31,439 nucleotides of DNA. It comes from Bacteroidota bacterium. Lineage in GTDB: Bacteria > Bacteroidota > Bacteroidia > Sphingobacteriales > Sphingobacteriaceae. The stretch is taken from NCBI GenBank assembly GCA_013288465.1, contig JABDBT010000011.1, positions 1 through 31,439 on the forward strand, in the 5' to 3' direction. This document shows positions 1 through 7,476 of this stretch, in pieces; positions within the stretch are counted from its first letter, which is position 1, and every line of letters starts with the position of its first letter. The position numbers and the translations under genes are program-made. A model generated the notes under the pieces. That model saw only the letters and a program-made list of their open reading frames with translations, was not told the origin of the DNA and ran no database searches.

Positions 1-233
1 GTTTTTTGCAGAAGCATGGCAGAGGATTTCCGAAAGTATTATTTGAATAAATGCCATAATCATGATTATAAAAAGCTTGTATAAGGTCTTATTTCAGGTC
101 GATACATATTATACATCCCGGTGCTCCGAAGCGCATGGCAAAACCCGGTCAACCCTTTCAGAATATTCAATTTATAGGGTCCCAATCTCGTAGTTAAAAA
201 AACGCATAACATTCGTTTAATGATAATTATGAT
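1..233. other. Window-edge stretch without a supportable gene
   Basis: No confident gene is seen. Plus-strand frame 1 is open from base 1 to a TAA at 82-84 (27 codons, reading ...MAEDFRKYYLNK...KKLV). This could be the C-terminal end of a gene entering from the left, but it is too short to identify. No clear terminator for the minus-strand gene that ends at 234 was found. Confidence 0.3.
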
Positions 234-1238
234 TTAGTTCTCTTTCATCAACTCGCTTACTTTTTGTTGTAATTGCTCTTTATCAGGTAAGTAAAGTTGG
301 TATTTGGAAACGAAAATAGTATTGGTTATACCGCCAGTTGCATACTCCACTAATATTTCATCTTTATCAGCAGATAGAATAATACCTATTGGTTCATTAT
401 CACCCTCAACATTTTCTTCGCTTTTAAAATAATTGAGATATAAATTCATCTGCCCTATATCATTATGTTTTACCTTTCTAATCTTGAGATCAATTAAAAC
501 AAAGCATTTCAAAATGCGGTGATAAAATACCAGGTCAACATAGAGGTGTGTGTTACGTATTGAAATTTTGTATTGCCGGGCCACAAAGGCGAAGCCTTTG
601 CATAACTCTAATAAAAACAATTGGAGGTTATCAATGATTTTCTGTTCTAGATGCTTTTCTGTTACTTTATATGCCTGTGGTATTTGCAGAAAATCCAAAA
701 TATAAGGGTCTTTGGTAACGTCTTTCGGACTAAGCAACACATGGCCTTTACTAGCAAGTTCTAATATGCTGGCTTTATCTTTACTCAAGGCGAGCCGTTC
801 AAACAAGGCCGTATCAACCTGTCTTTCCAATTCCCGTGTTCCCCAATTTTCTTTAAGGGATTGTGCCTCATAAAATTTTCGCGCCGTTAAGTCGGAAATG
901 CCTAACAAAACAACAATATGTGTCCAGCTCAATTTGGCAGGCACTGCCTGCCATTTTTGATAAGCCAAATAAAAGCGGCGCATATCCAAAACGTTACGCC
1001 TGCCAAATCCTTTGCCATATCGCAATTTTAAATCTTTGGAAAGGGTTGATAATAAGTCACTTCCGTATTCTGCCCGTTCTTGACCATTCTGCTCATATTC
1101 AACAATGTGCCTGCCGATTTCCCAATTCGCTTTGACCAATTCTGTATTTACAGCTTTCGCAGCATGAAAACGTGCGCCTTATATGGTGTTGCCAATATTA
1201 TCCAGCAACTGGTGGTATTTGTTTTGGTCGAGTGTCAT
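234..1238 (-). pseudogene. PDDEXK nuclease family protein (YhcG/DUF1016 type), interrupted by an in-frame stop
   Basis: The protein matches the YhcG/DUF1016 family: an N-terminal helical domain (WEIGRHIVEYEQNG, AEYG, LS.DL...GKGF) followed by a C-terminal PD-(D/E)XK nuclease-like domain. Counting from a TTG at 1139 (301 aa), candidate active-site residues are D202 (YVDLVFYHR) and D217/K219 (VLIDLK). Extending upstream in the same frame gives a better N terminus starting with ATG at 1236-1238: MTLDQNKYHQLLDNIGNTI, then TAA at 1179-1181, then GARFHAAKAVNTELVKANWEIG. The residues on both sides of the stop are what this family normally has, so a nonsense change (for example CAA to TAA) at codon 20 is the simplest reading. 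A TTG restart at 1139 would lose part of the N-terminal domain. Family members are linked to restriction-like or recombination-promoting nuclease functions; the role here is unknown. No restriction-modification genes lie beside it. Confidence 0.8.
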
Positions 1239-1261
1239 TAAGAGCTTTTAAATTTATAAAT

Positions 1262-1269
1262 CAAATGTA
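1262..1269 (-). promoter_or_regulatory. Promoter -7 box of the PDDEXK gene
   Basis: On the minus strand this reads TACATTTG, a full match to the Bacteroidota -7 consensus TAnnTTTG. It lies 23 bases upstream of the ATG at 1236-1238, which supports that ATG as the original start. No good -33 TTTG was seen at the expected distance. Confidence 0.45.
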
Positions 1270-1293
1270 AGTGATTTAGGCAATACCCGTTTA

Positions 1294-1374
1294 TCAGATT
1301 AGGGAATCGATCAGATCAGCCATTACAGCGGGGCTATCTAAAGGAATATCACTTAAGATCGCCCAAAGCCCCCG
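1294..1374 (-). other. Possible 3' remnant of a lost small gene
   Basis: A minus-strand frame of 26 sense codons ends in TGA at 1294-1296 and reads ...LWAILSDIPLDSPAVMADL..., with protein-like composition. There is no plausible start and its upstream end is a stop at 1375-1377. It may be the tail of a decayed gene or chance; no family could be named. Confidence 0.2.
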
Positions 1375-1402
1375 TCATATTTTATTAACCGGGGCTTTTT
1401 TT
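1365..1402 (+). terminator. Intrinsic terminator without an upstream gene on its strand
   Basis: Arms AAAGCCCC (1365-1372) and GGGGCTTT (1391-1398) are followed by a T run, so it points rightwards. No plus-strand gene precedes it in the window. It could be a relic of a removed gene, the end of a short transcript, or an attenuator in the leader of the ABC transporter that starts 76 bases later. Confidence 0.6.
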
Positions 1403-1477
1403 AATCCTCACAACTTTTCCGAGGCAACTTAAACACCAAATTCGCTGTATTCATCAATAGATGAAATTGATTAACTA

Positions 1478-3253
1478 ATGAAAATAAAGGCGGGCATAAG
1501 TTATTTACGGCGCGACCTGTTGCGCGTGTTTTTATTGCTTTGGAAAGCTGATAAACCTACCGCCCTTATTAATATAGTTTTGCAATTTATACAGGCCCTG
1601 TTACCTGTGGTATCATTATACTTTATTAAAGCGCTTATTGATGCGTTGGTTAAGGGCAATAAACAGTTTGATGAAATTATCCCGCTGCTTATTGCCTTTG
1701 GCTTATTGCAGTTTTTTTTGGCGCTATCCACTCAATACGCCAATTATATTAATACCATACACCAGGAAACCATAACCGATTATTTATCGGGCGAGGTATT
1801 GAACAAAGCTATTGAGGTTGATTATGCTTATTATGAAAACCCCGCTTATCATGATACGCTGCATTTGGCTCAGCTACAGTCGTTATACAAAGCCACCACA
1901 TTATTGGCAAATTTTAATTCGCTGCTGCTTAATAGTTTGTCGCTTATTTTTTTGATAGCGTTCTTTTTTACGCTGCATTCCTTATTTGCTTTGCTGTTTA
2001 TGGGGCTATCCATACCGCTGGCTATTATTAAATGGTATTCGGGTTTTGAGCTGCTACGGTTAGACCGCAAGTTTGCCCCTTTAGAACGTGAAGCAGGTTA
2101 TTTACACCATACCTTAACCGGCGTTAGCTACGCGAAAGAAGTTCGGGTTTTAGGATTCGGCCATAGCTTTATTAAAAAGTTTAATACCATACGCAAGCAT
2201 ATTCACCAGGCTAAAAAACAATTGCATGTAAAACTTACGGGGTATAGCTTAATAGCCGAGTCGGTTGAAATTATTGTGATGACGTTTATTTTTGCCCTGC
2301 TGGCTAAATACACCTGGGAAAAAACTATTACTATTGGCGTATTTGTTATCTACATACAGGGTTTTCAACGCCTGCAAAGCACTTCAAAAAACTTTTTGCA
2401 ATCGGTAGTGCAAATTTTTCAGCAGCGGTTGTTTTTGCAGGACCTGTTTGCCTTTTTCGATATTGAAATTAATAAAGATACCGCGGGCACTGCCCCATTC
2501 CCGCCGGTACAACAAGGGCTTAGCGTACAAAACCTATCATTTACCTATCCACAAACCAGCAAACAGGTATTGCATAATATTTCTATCGAATGCGGACCGG
2601 GTAAAATTATAGCCATCGTGGGTGAAAACGGCTCAGGCAAGTCAACACTGGTAAAATTGCTTGCGCGTTTGTACAGCCTGCAGGCTGGAAGTATAAAAAT
2701 TGAGGATGTTGCAATTAATGATATTTTGACGGATGATTTCAGGTCGCAGTCTATCTTCCTGTTCCAGGATTTTGAAAAATACTTTTTAACTATCGAAGAA
2801 AATATTGCCTTAGGTGAGGACAAAAAGAAAGAAAACCCCGATACAGTAAAAAATGCCGCTGTTTTATCGGGGGCGCATGATTTTATTGCCAAATTATCCA
2901 AAGGTTATCAAACCCGTATGGGGCGCCTGTTTGAGGGCAGCGAGCAAATTAGTGGCGGCCAGTGGCAAAAACTGGCATTGGCCCGGCTATTTTATAAAGA
3001 AACCCAATTGATGGTATTGGACGAACCCACCAGCGCCCTTGACGCTACCGCCGAATTTGAATTGTTTAAAAATGTGAAAGATGGCCTGGGCGAAAAAATG
3101 GTGATATTGATAACCCACCGTTTATACAATTTAAAAATGGCCGATCATATTTATGTAATGCAGGATGGCCGCATAGCCGAACAAGGCACTTTTGAAAACC
3201 TGGTTGACAAAGGCGGAGTTTTTACAAAAATGTATAACACGCAAAAACTATAG
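1478..3253 (+). CDS. ABC exporter: fused permease and ATP-binding protein
   Basis: 591 aa half-transporter expected to work as a homodimer in the inner membrane. Residues about 1-330 hold the membrane domain with hydrophobic segments (for example near 25-55, 65-90, 150-190, 260-290). The C-terminal half is an ABC ATPase: Walker A GENGSGKST from residue 382, signature ISGGQ at 491-495, Walker B MVLDEP at 512-517 (D515, E516), and the H-loop histidine H547. All ATPase motifs are intact. The substrate cannot be read from sequence; relatives are annotated as lipid, peptide or multidrug exporters. The gene stands alone: an orphan terminator lies upstream and the next gene has its own promoter-like sequence 75 bases downstream. 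Confidence 0.93.
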   Translation: MKIKAGISYLRRDLLRVFLLLWKADKPTALINIVLQFIQALLPVVSLYFIKALIDALVKGNKQFDEIIPLLIAFGLLQFFLALSTQYANYINTIHQETITDYLSGEVLNKAIEVDYAYYENPAYHDTLHLAQLQSLYKATTLLANFNSLLLNSLSLIFLIAFFFTLHSLFALLFMGLSIPLAIIKWYSGFELLRLDRKFAPLEREAGYLHHTLTGVSYAKEVRVLGFGHSFIKKFNTIRKHIHQAKKQLHVKLTGYSLIAESVEIIVMTFIFALLAKYTWEKTITIGVFVIYIQGFQRLQSTSKNFLQSVVQIFQQRLFLQDLFAFFDIEINKDTAGTAPFPPVQQGLSVQNLSFTYPQTSKQVLHNISIECGPGKIIAIVGENGSGKSTLVKLLARLYSLQAGSIKIEDVAINDILTDDFRSQSIFLFQDFEKYFLTIEENIALGEDKKKENPDTVKNAAVLSGAHDFIAKLSKGYQTRMGRLFEGSEQISGGQWQKLALARLFYKETQLMVLDEPTSALDATAEFELFKNVKDGLGEKMVILITHRLYNLKMADHIYVMQDGRIAEQGTFENLVDKGGVFTKMYNTQKL

Positions 3254-3282
3254 GTTGAAGCGAGCTTTTTGGCAGAAAAATA

Positions 3283-3312
3283 TTTGTAGATATCAAAATT
3301 ATCCCTACCTTG
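3283..3312 (+). promoter_or_regulatory. Candidate promoter of the thioredoxin-fold gene
   Basis: TTTG at 3283-3286 and TACCTTG at 3306-3312 are 19 bases apart, close to the Bacteroidota TTTG-N19-TAnnTTTG arrangement, but the -7 box lacks one T. The start codon follows at 3329. Confidence 0.35.
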
Positions 3313-3328
3313 ACTAAAAAAGTAGTTT

Positions 3329-5290
3329 ATGAAAAAACTTGCCTTATTGCTTTTATTGCCCGGTTTGGTTGCAATAAAAAGCGTGTCAGCCCAAACAACT
3401 GAACATCTTAAGCTATCAAGCCAATACCCGGCCGCAGGCGAAAAGATAACTTTTACTTATGACCCTACCGGCACGCCGCTGGCTGATAAAGCCGACCCGG
3501 AAGGTGTCATATACTTTATGGATAATAAAGATTTCCCTGCTATAGATATTGATTTTAAACATGACGGCAAACTGCTTACCGGTTCATTTACTGTGCCCGC
3601 TAATACAAAATTCTTGTTTTTCAGCCTAAAAAAGGACACCACTTTTGATAGCAATAACAAATTGGGCTATACCTATTTCATTTACAAAAATCAACAGCCT
3701 GTTGAAGGCGCTTATGCTCAAAAGGCATATATGCTGGCAAGTGGTGTAGGGGCCCATTATAGTAAAATAAAAACAGATGCGCCTATGGCCATAAGTTTAT
3801 TCCAAAAGGAATTTGAATTATATCCCGAAAGCAAAAAAGATTACCAGGTTACTTATACTTCCTTTTTGTTTGCATCTAAAGACCCTGCTATAAAAGCATT
3901 GGCAGATGGGCAAATCACAGAGATGGCACAAAGCGGTGACGAAAAGCGCATGGCAGCTGCATCTGTATTTCTGAAAAGGCTTAAAAAAGCAGCCCAAGCC
4001 GATTCATTAACCGCGGTTATCAAATCAAAATTCCCTGAAAGCGCTGCCAAAAGTGAAATGGCCAATGCTTTTAATAAAGAAACTGACCCGGTAAAAAAAG
4101 AGGCTTTGTATAATGAATATATAAAGAAATACCCTGAAAACACCACAGATAAAAATACCACAGAAGATGTTTACAGGCTGCTGGTTGCGCGCGAATATTT
4201 AACGGCGAATAAATTTGACGATTATGAACGGCTTGCCCCGCAAATAAAGAACAAATCAAACGTTGCTTCAATTTTAAACAATGCTGCCTGGGCCATGGCT
4301 CAAAAAGACGAACACATGGCCGAGGCGAAAAAATTGTCGAAGCAATCGCTTGATCTGATTAATGCTAATATAAAAAAGCCAGAACCGACGGCGTTCCAAT
4401 CGCCAAAATCAATGGTTAAAAACTACAAATCAGTGTTAGGCACTTACGGTGATACTTACGCTTATATTTTAGCTAAACAAGGTAATTTTAAAGAAGCCTA
4501 CACTTATGAAGCGCCTATTTATAAAGACTCGAGAGGTATGAGCGCAAGCATGAATGAAACTTACTCAACCATATTAAACGGATTAGGCAAAAACCAGGAG
4601 GCCATGCAGGTGATCGAAGAGGCTATACAGAAAGGCAAAAGTACCGGGGTAATGGTTGGCACGCTAAAAGATGCTTATACCAAACAAAAAGGATCAGACA
4701 AAGGGTTTGAGGCCTATTATTCGCCTCTAAGAGAAGTGTACATACAGAAATTAAAAGGCGACCTGCTTAAAGAAATGATAAGCAAACCGGCTCCTGCATT
4801 TGCATTGAAAGACTTTGACGGCAAAACCGTTTCATTGGCCGACCTGAAAGGTAAAGTGGTAATTGTTGATTTCTGGGCTACCTGGTGCGGGCCGTGCAAA
4901 GCATCGTTCCCCGGTATGCAGATGGCAGTAACTAAATTTAAAGACAACCCTAACGTGAAATTCTTATTTATTGATACCTGGGAATCAACTGAAAACTTCC
5001 AGGCCGAAGCCAAGAAATTTATTGCCGATAACAAATACACCTTTAATGTGCTATATGATGAAAAAAACAGCGAAGGCAAACACGGAAAAATTGTTGCCGA
5101 CTATGGTGTAGATGGTATCCCAACTAAATTTATTTTGGATGGTAACGGTAACATCAGGTTTAAAAAAGTTGGGTTTGATGGCAGCGCCGAAGCATTGGTT
5201 GACGAAGTTGCTACCATGATCGATATGACCGCTCACGCAGCCACCGCACCGGGCGACCAAAAGGTAAGTATGATCAAAGTGCCCAATTAA
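3329..5290 (+). CDS. Secreted TlpA-like thioredoxin-fold protein
   Basis: 653 aa. A clear signal peptide (MKKLALLLLLPGLVAIKSVSA, cut before Q) sends it to the periplasm. The middle (about 130-470) is helical, with TPR-like content, and the C-terminal domain (about 480-640) is a TlpA/AhpC-type thioredoxin fold: PAPAFALKDFDGK at its start, then FWATWCGPCK with redox cysteines C520 and C523, and the cis-Pro region GIPTKF. Such proteins reduce or exchange disulfides in exported proteins. The long N-terminal part is typical of Bacteroidota versions and much longer than a plain TlpA. It is followed by a palindromic repeat and a terminator. The partner protein is unknown. Confidence 0.92.
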   Translation: MKKLALLLLLPGLVAIKSVSAQTTEHLKLSSQYPAAGEKITFTYDPTGTPLADKADPEGVIYFMDNKDFPAIDIDFKHDGKLLTGSFTVPANTKFLFFSLKKDTTFDSNNKLGYTYFIYKNQQPVEGAYAQKAYMLASGVGAHYSKIKTDAPMAISLFQKEFELYPESKKDYQVTYTSFLFASKDPAIKALADGQITEMAQSGDEKRMAAASVFLKRLKKAAQADSLTAVIKSKFPESAAKSEMANAFNKETDPVKKEALYNEYIKKYPENTTDKNTTEDVYRLLVAREYLTANKFDDYERLAPQIKNKSNVASILNNAAWAMAQKDEHMAEAKKLSKQSLDLINANIKKPEPTAFQSPKSMVKNYKSVLGTYGDTYAYILAKQGNFKEAYTYEAPIYKDSRGMSASMNETYSTILNGLGKNQEAMQVIEEAIQKGKSTGVMVGTLKDAYTKQKGSDKGFEAYYSPLREVYIQKLKGDLLKEMISKPAPAFALKDFDGKTVSLADLKGKVVIVDFWATWCGPCKASFPGMQMAVTKFKDNPNVKFLFIDTWESTENFQAEAKKFIADNKYTFNVLYDEKNSEGKHGKIVADYGVDGIPTKFILDGNGNIRFKKVGFDGSAEALVDEVATMIDMTAHAATAPGDQKVSMIKVPN

Positions 5291-5297
5291 CAAGTTA

Positions 5298-5376
5298 TGA
5301 GAATCAAGAGTCAAGAACCAAGAGCCAAGGAAAATTTTTTGGTCTTGATTCTTGGCTCTTGTATCTTGGCTCTCAT
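5298..5376. repeat. Heptad-built inverted repeat, copy 1
   Basis: The left arm (5301-5329) holds four consecutive heptads of form ARYCAAG: AATCAAG, AGTCAAG, AACCAAG, AGCCAAG. The right arm (5342-5376) holds four reversed heptads of form CTTGNNT. The arms pair at the constant CAAG/CTTG cores, and the outer ends ATGAGA/TCTCAT pair exactly. The same heptads in another order make up the element at 7295-7434. Confidence 0.85.
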
Positions 5377-5384
5377 TAGTGTAT

Positions 5385-5418
5385 AAGCCTGGTTTTCGGA
5401 TCAGGCTTTTTCTTTTTT
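5385..5418 (+). terminator. Intrinsic terminator after the thioredoxin-fold gene
   Basis: Arms AAGCCTG (5385-5391) and CAGGCTT (5402-5408) are followed by TTTTCTTTTTT. It ends the transcript of the gene that stops at 5290 and lies just before the next promoter box. Confidence 0.8.
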
Positions 5419-5421
5419 GGC

Positions 5422-5429
5422 TAAATTTG
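5422..5429 (+). promoter_or_regulatory. Promoter -7 box of the DinB-like gene
   Basis: TAAATTTG fully matches TAnnTTTG and lies 12 bases before the ATG at 5442, giving a very short leader. It supports that start over upstream in-frame starts, which would lie before the terminator. Confidence 0.5.
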
Positions 5430-5441
5430 ATTTGTATAAAA

Positions 5442-5990
5442 ATGAGAAAAATACCAAAACCATTGGAGGGGGAATACCCGCCTTATGCTATCATGTATAT
5501 AAAGCTGATACCTGATGATGGGTTGGTTTTACAACATCTTTGGGATAATTTTGTAGCTGCAAAGGAGTTCATTTACAGCCTGCCACCAAAAATGCTGTAC
5601 TACCGGTACGCAAAAGATAAGTGGAGTATTAAAGAGGTGCTGGTTCATATTATAGATGACGAACGGATATTTGCCTACCGGGCGCTTCGCTTTGCCCGCA
5701 ATGAGCAAATGAACCTCATTGGTTTTGACCAGGATGCTTATGCCCTTTTTTCAAATGCCGATGAGCGCGAACTGGATAATATATTTGAAGAGTATGAAGC
5801 TGTTCGTAAATCAACAATTGCTTTGTTTAACGGCTTGCCCGAAGAATCATTGGTACGCATGGGAAAAGGCACCGGCAGTTTCAATAACGCCACAGTGCGG
5901 GCTTTAGCTTATCATATCGCCGGGCATGAACAGCATCATATTAACTTGTTAAAAGAGCTTTACTTACCCGCTTTTAAAAACATTTCCTGA
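5442..5990 (+). CDS. DinB-like four-helix metal-binding protein
   Basis: 182 aa from the ATG at 5442 (MRKIPKPLEGEYPPYA). A longer frame back to 5352 exists, but it reads through the repeat and terminator and crosses the promoter box, so it is rejected. The family is a DinB/YfiT-like four-helix bundle with a three-histidine metal site: His in VLVHIIDDER and two in HIAGHEQHH. Members are cytoplasmic metal-dependent enzymes, often thiol transferases or hydrolases in other phyla; the substrate here is unknown. The next two genes run in the same direction at 55 and 11 bases and may be co-transcribed. Confidence 0.88.
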   Translation: MRKIPKPLEGEYPPYAIMYIKLIPDDGLVLQHLWDNFVAAKEFIYSLPPKMLYYRYAKDKWSIKEVLVHIIDDERIFAYRALRFARNEQMNLIGFDQDAYALFSNADERELDNIFEEYEAVRKSTIALFNGLPEESLVRMGKGTGSFNNATVRALAYHIAGHEQHHINLLKELYLPAFKNIS

Positions 5991-6045
5991 ATTTTTATTG
6001 TCGTACTAAACATCTTTTATAATAACTTTATAAAAAAAGACATCT

Positions 6046-6318
6046 ATGCCCGACGAACAATTATGCGGTCATATCACCGCTATCAAAAAACTGCAAAACC
6101 CCAAAGAGCTGGTGTGCGAAGAATGTATTAAAACCGGCGATGAGTGGGTGCATCTGCGTACCTGCCAAACTTGTGGCGTAACCCTTTGTTGCGATAGCTC
6201 GCCAAATACACACATGACAGAGCATCACCATGCTACGGGCCACCCGGTAATTATATCGGGCCAGCCCGATGAGCGGTGGATATATTGCTATCCCGATGAC
6301 CTTTTTGCCGAGTATTAA
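6046..6318 (+). CDS. UBP-type zinc finger protein
   Basis: 90 aa, almost all of it one zinc finger of the ubiquitin-hydrolase (UBP) type. Likely metal ligands include C7, H9, C24, C27, C40, C43, C48, H56, H60 and H66, in the family's CxH...CxxC...CxxC...C...H order. In eukaryotes this fold binds ubiquitin C termini; the bacterial single-domain versions have no established ligand known to me. It ends 11 bases before the DUF5996 gene, so the two are probably one operon. Confidence 0.88.
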   Translation: MPDEQLCGHITAIKKLQNPKELVCEECIKTGDEWVHLRTCQTCGVTLCCDSSPNTHMTEHHHATGHPVIISGQPDERWIYCYPDDLFAEY

Positions 6319-6329
6319 TAACAATAAGT

Positions 6330-7262
6330 ATGAAAACTAACTGGCCCGTATTAAAGTTCGAAGACCTGAAGGAAACCATAACCACCGTTCAGCTATGGTC
6401 GCAAATTGTGGGGAAGATACGCCTTGTAAAAACGCCCTGGCTTAACCATTCGTGGCATGTTACTTTATATGTATCGCCAAACGGTTTAACTACCAATAGC
6501 ATCCCTTATGAAAAAGGATTTTTCCGCATTGATTTTGATTTTATCAAGCACCAGTTATTGATTGTTTGCAGCAGCGGGAGCTATGAACAGGTTGACCTTT
6601 ATCCGCGTACGGTAGCCAGCTTTTATAAAGAGCTTTTTGATAAACTGGCATTGATGGGCATTGACGTTACCATTTATGCCAAACCTAACGAGGTTGTGCC
6701 TGCAATTCCGTTTGAAGAAGACGAAACCCATTTTCAATACGATAAAAACCAGATGCACTTGTTTTGGCAGGCGCTGGTAAAAATTGATACCATATTTACC
6801 CGCTTCAGAACCGGGTTTACCGGCAAATGCAGCCCGGTTCATTTGTTTTGGGGCGCATTTGATTTGGCGGTTACCCGTTTCTCAGGGCGAAAAGCGCCGC
6901 AATACTCGGGTGCTGTACCCAATATGTCGTTAGCGGTAATGCAGGAGGCATACTCGCACGAGGTAAGCAGTTGCGGCTTTTGGGCGGGTAGTGACGATTT
7001 TCCCCACCCTGCTTTTTATGCTTATTGTTACCCAACCCCCGAATTATTTGGCGAACAACCTGTTGAACCCAAGGAAGCTTTTTTCAGCAAAGAAATGGGC
7101 GAGTTTTTGCTTAAATACGATGATGTGATTAACGCTGCTGATCCCGAAAAATACTTGCAGTCGTTTTTACAATCAACCTATGAAGCCGCGGCCAATACCG
7201 GCAAATGGGATAGGGCTGCATTAGAATGTGACCTTTCTGATTTTGAAAAGAAACGTAAATAA
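6330..7262 (+). CDS. DUF5996 family protein
   Basis: 310 aa, no signal peptide, predicted cytoplasmic. The opening WPVLKFEDLKETITTVQLWSQ and the core motifs SPVHLFWGAFDLAVTRFSGR and EVSSCGFWAGSD are what I recognise as the DUF5996 family; length is normal. Function is not established. It contains many conserved Trp, Phe and His residues, which suggests a ligand pocket, but this is inference. Translated 11 bases after the UBP zinc finger gene. Confidence 0.85.
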   Translation: MKTNWPVLKFEDLKETITTVQLWSQIVGKIRLVKTPWLNHSWHVTLYVSPNGLTTNSIPYEKGFFRIDFDFIKHQLLIVCSSGSYEQVDLYPRTVASFYKELFDKLALMGIDVTIYAKPNEVVPAIPFEEDETHFQYDKNQMHLFWQALVKIDTIFTRFRTGFTGKCSPVHLFWGAFDLAVTRFSGRKAPQYSGAVPNMSLAVMQEAYSHEVSSCGFWAGSDDFPHPAFYAYCYPTPELFGEQPVEPKEAFFSKEMGEFLLKYDDVINAADPEKYLQSFLQSTYEAAANTGKWDRAALECDLSDFEKKRK

Positions 7263-7294
7263 ATAAATTTAAGTTTCTATATTCATGCGAATAA

Positions 7295-7434
7295 AGAACC
7301 AAGAGTCAAGAATCAAGAGCCAAGAGAGAGAGAAGAGTAAAATCGCGCTTATTATTGTCCAATGTCGATGTGATCTGCCTTAATTTTTCCCTACGCTACT
7401 ATTCTCTTGACTCCTGGTTCTTGACTCTTGATTC
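7295..7434. repeat. Heptad-built inverted repeat, copy 2
   Basis: The left arm (7296-7324) carries the heptads AACCAAG, AGTCAAG, AATCAAG, AGCCAAG, the same four as copy 1 at 5301 but with the first and third swapped. The right arm (7404-7434) carries reversed heptads CTTGACT, CCTGGTT, CTTGACT, CTTGATT. The arms enclose about 75 bases of unrelated sequence. The element fills most of the gap before the YncE/phosphoesterase gene. Confidence 0.85.
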
Positions 7435-7476
7435 ACATTATACAACAGCCAATATTTATCGGCTTAATTTACTTAT

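Noticed and set aside
863..1135. Plus-strand 90-codon frame
   Set aside because: Antisense of the PDDEXK gene, with no family-like features.
5352..5441. Longer N terminus for the DinB-like protein
   Set aside because: It would translate repeat and terminator sequence and lies before the -7 box; the family-like sequence begins at the ATG at 5442.
5298..7434. Heptad repeats as a CRISPR array
   Set aside because: Units are 7 bases without spacers and are arranged as inverted arms, not direct repeats with unique spacers.
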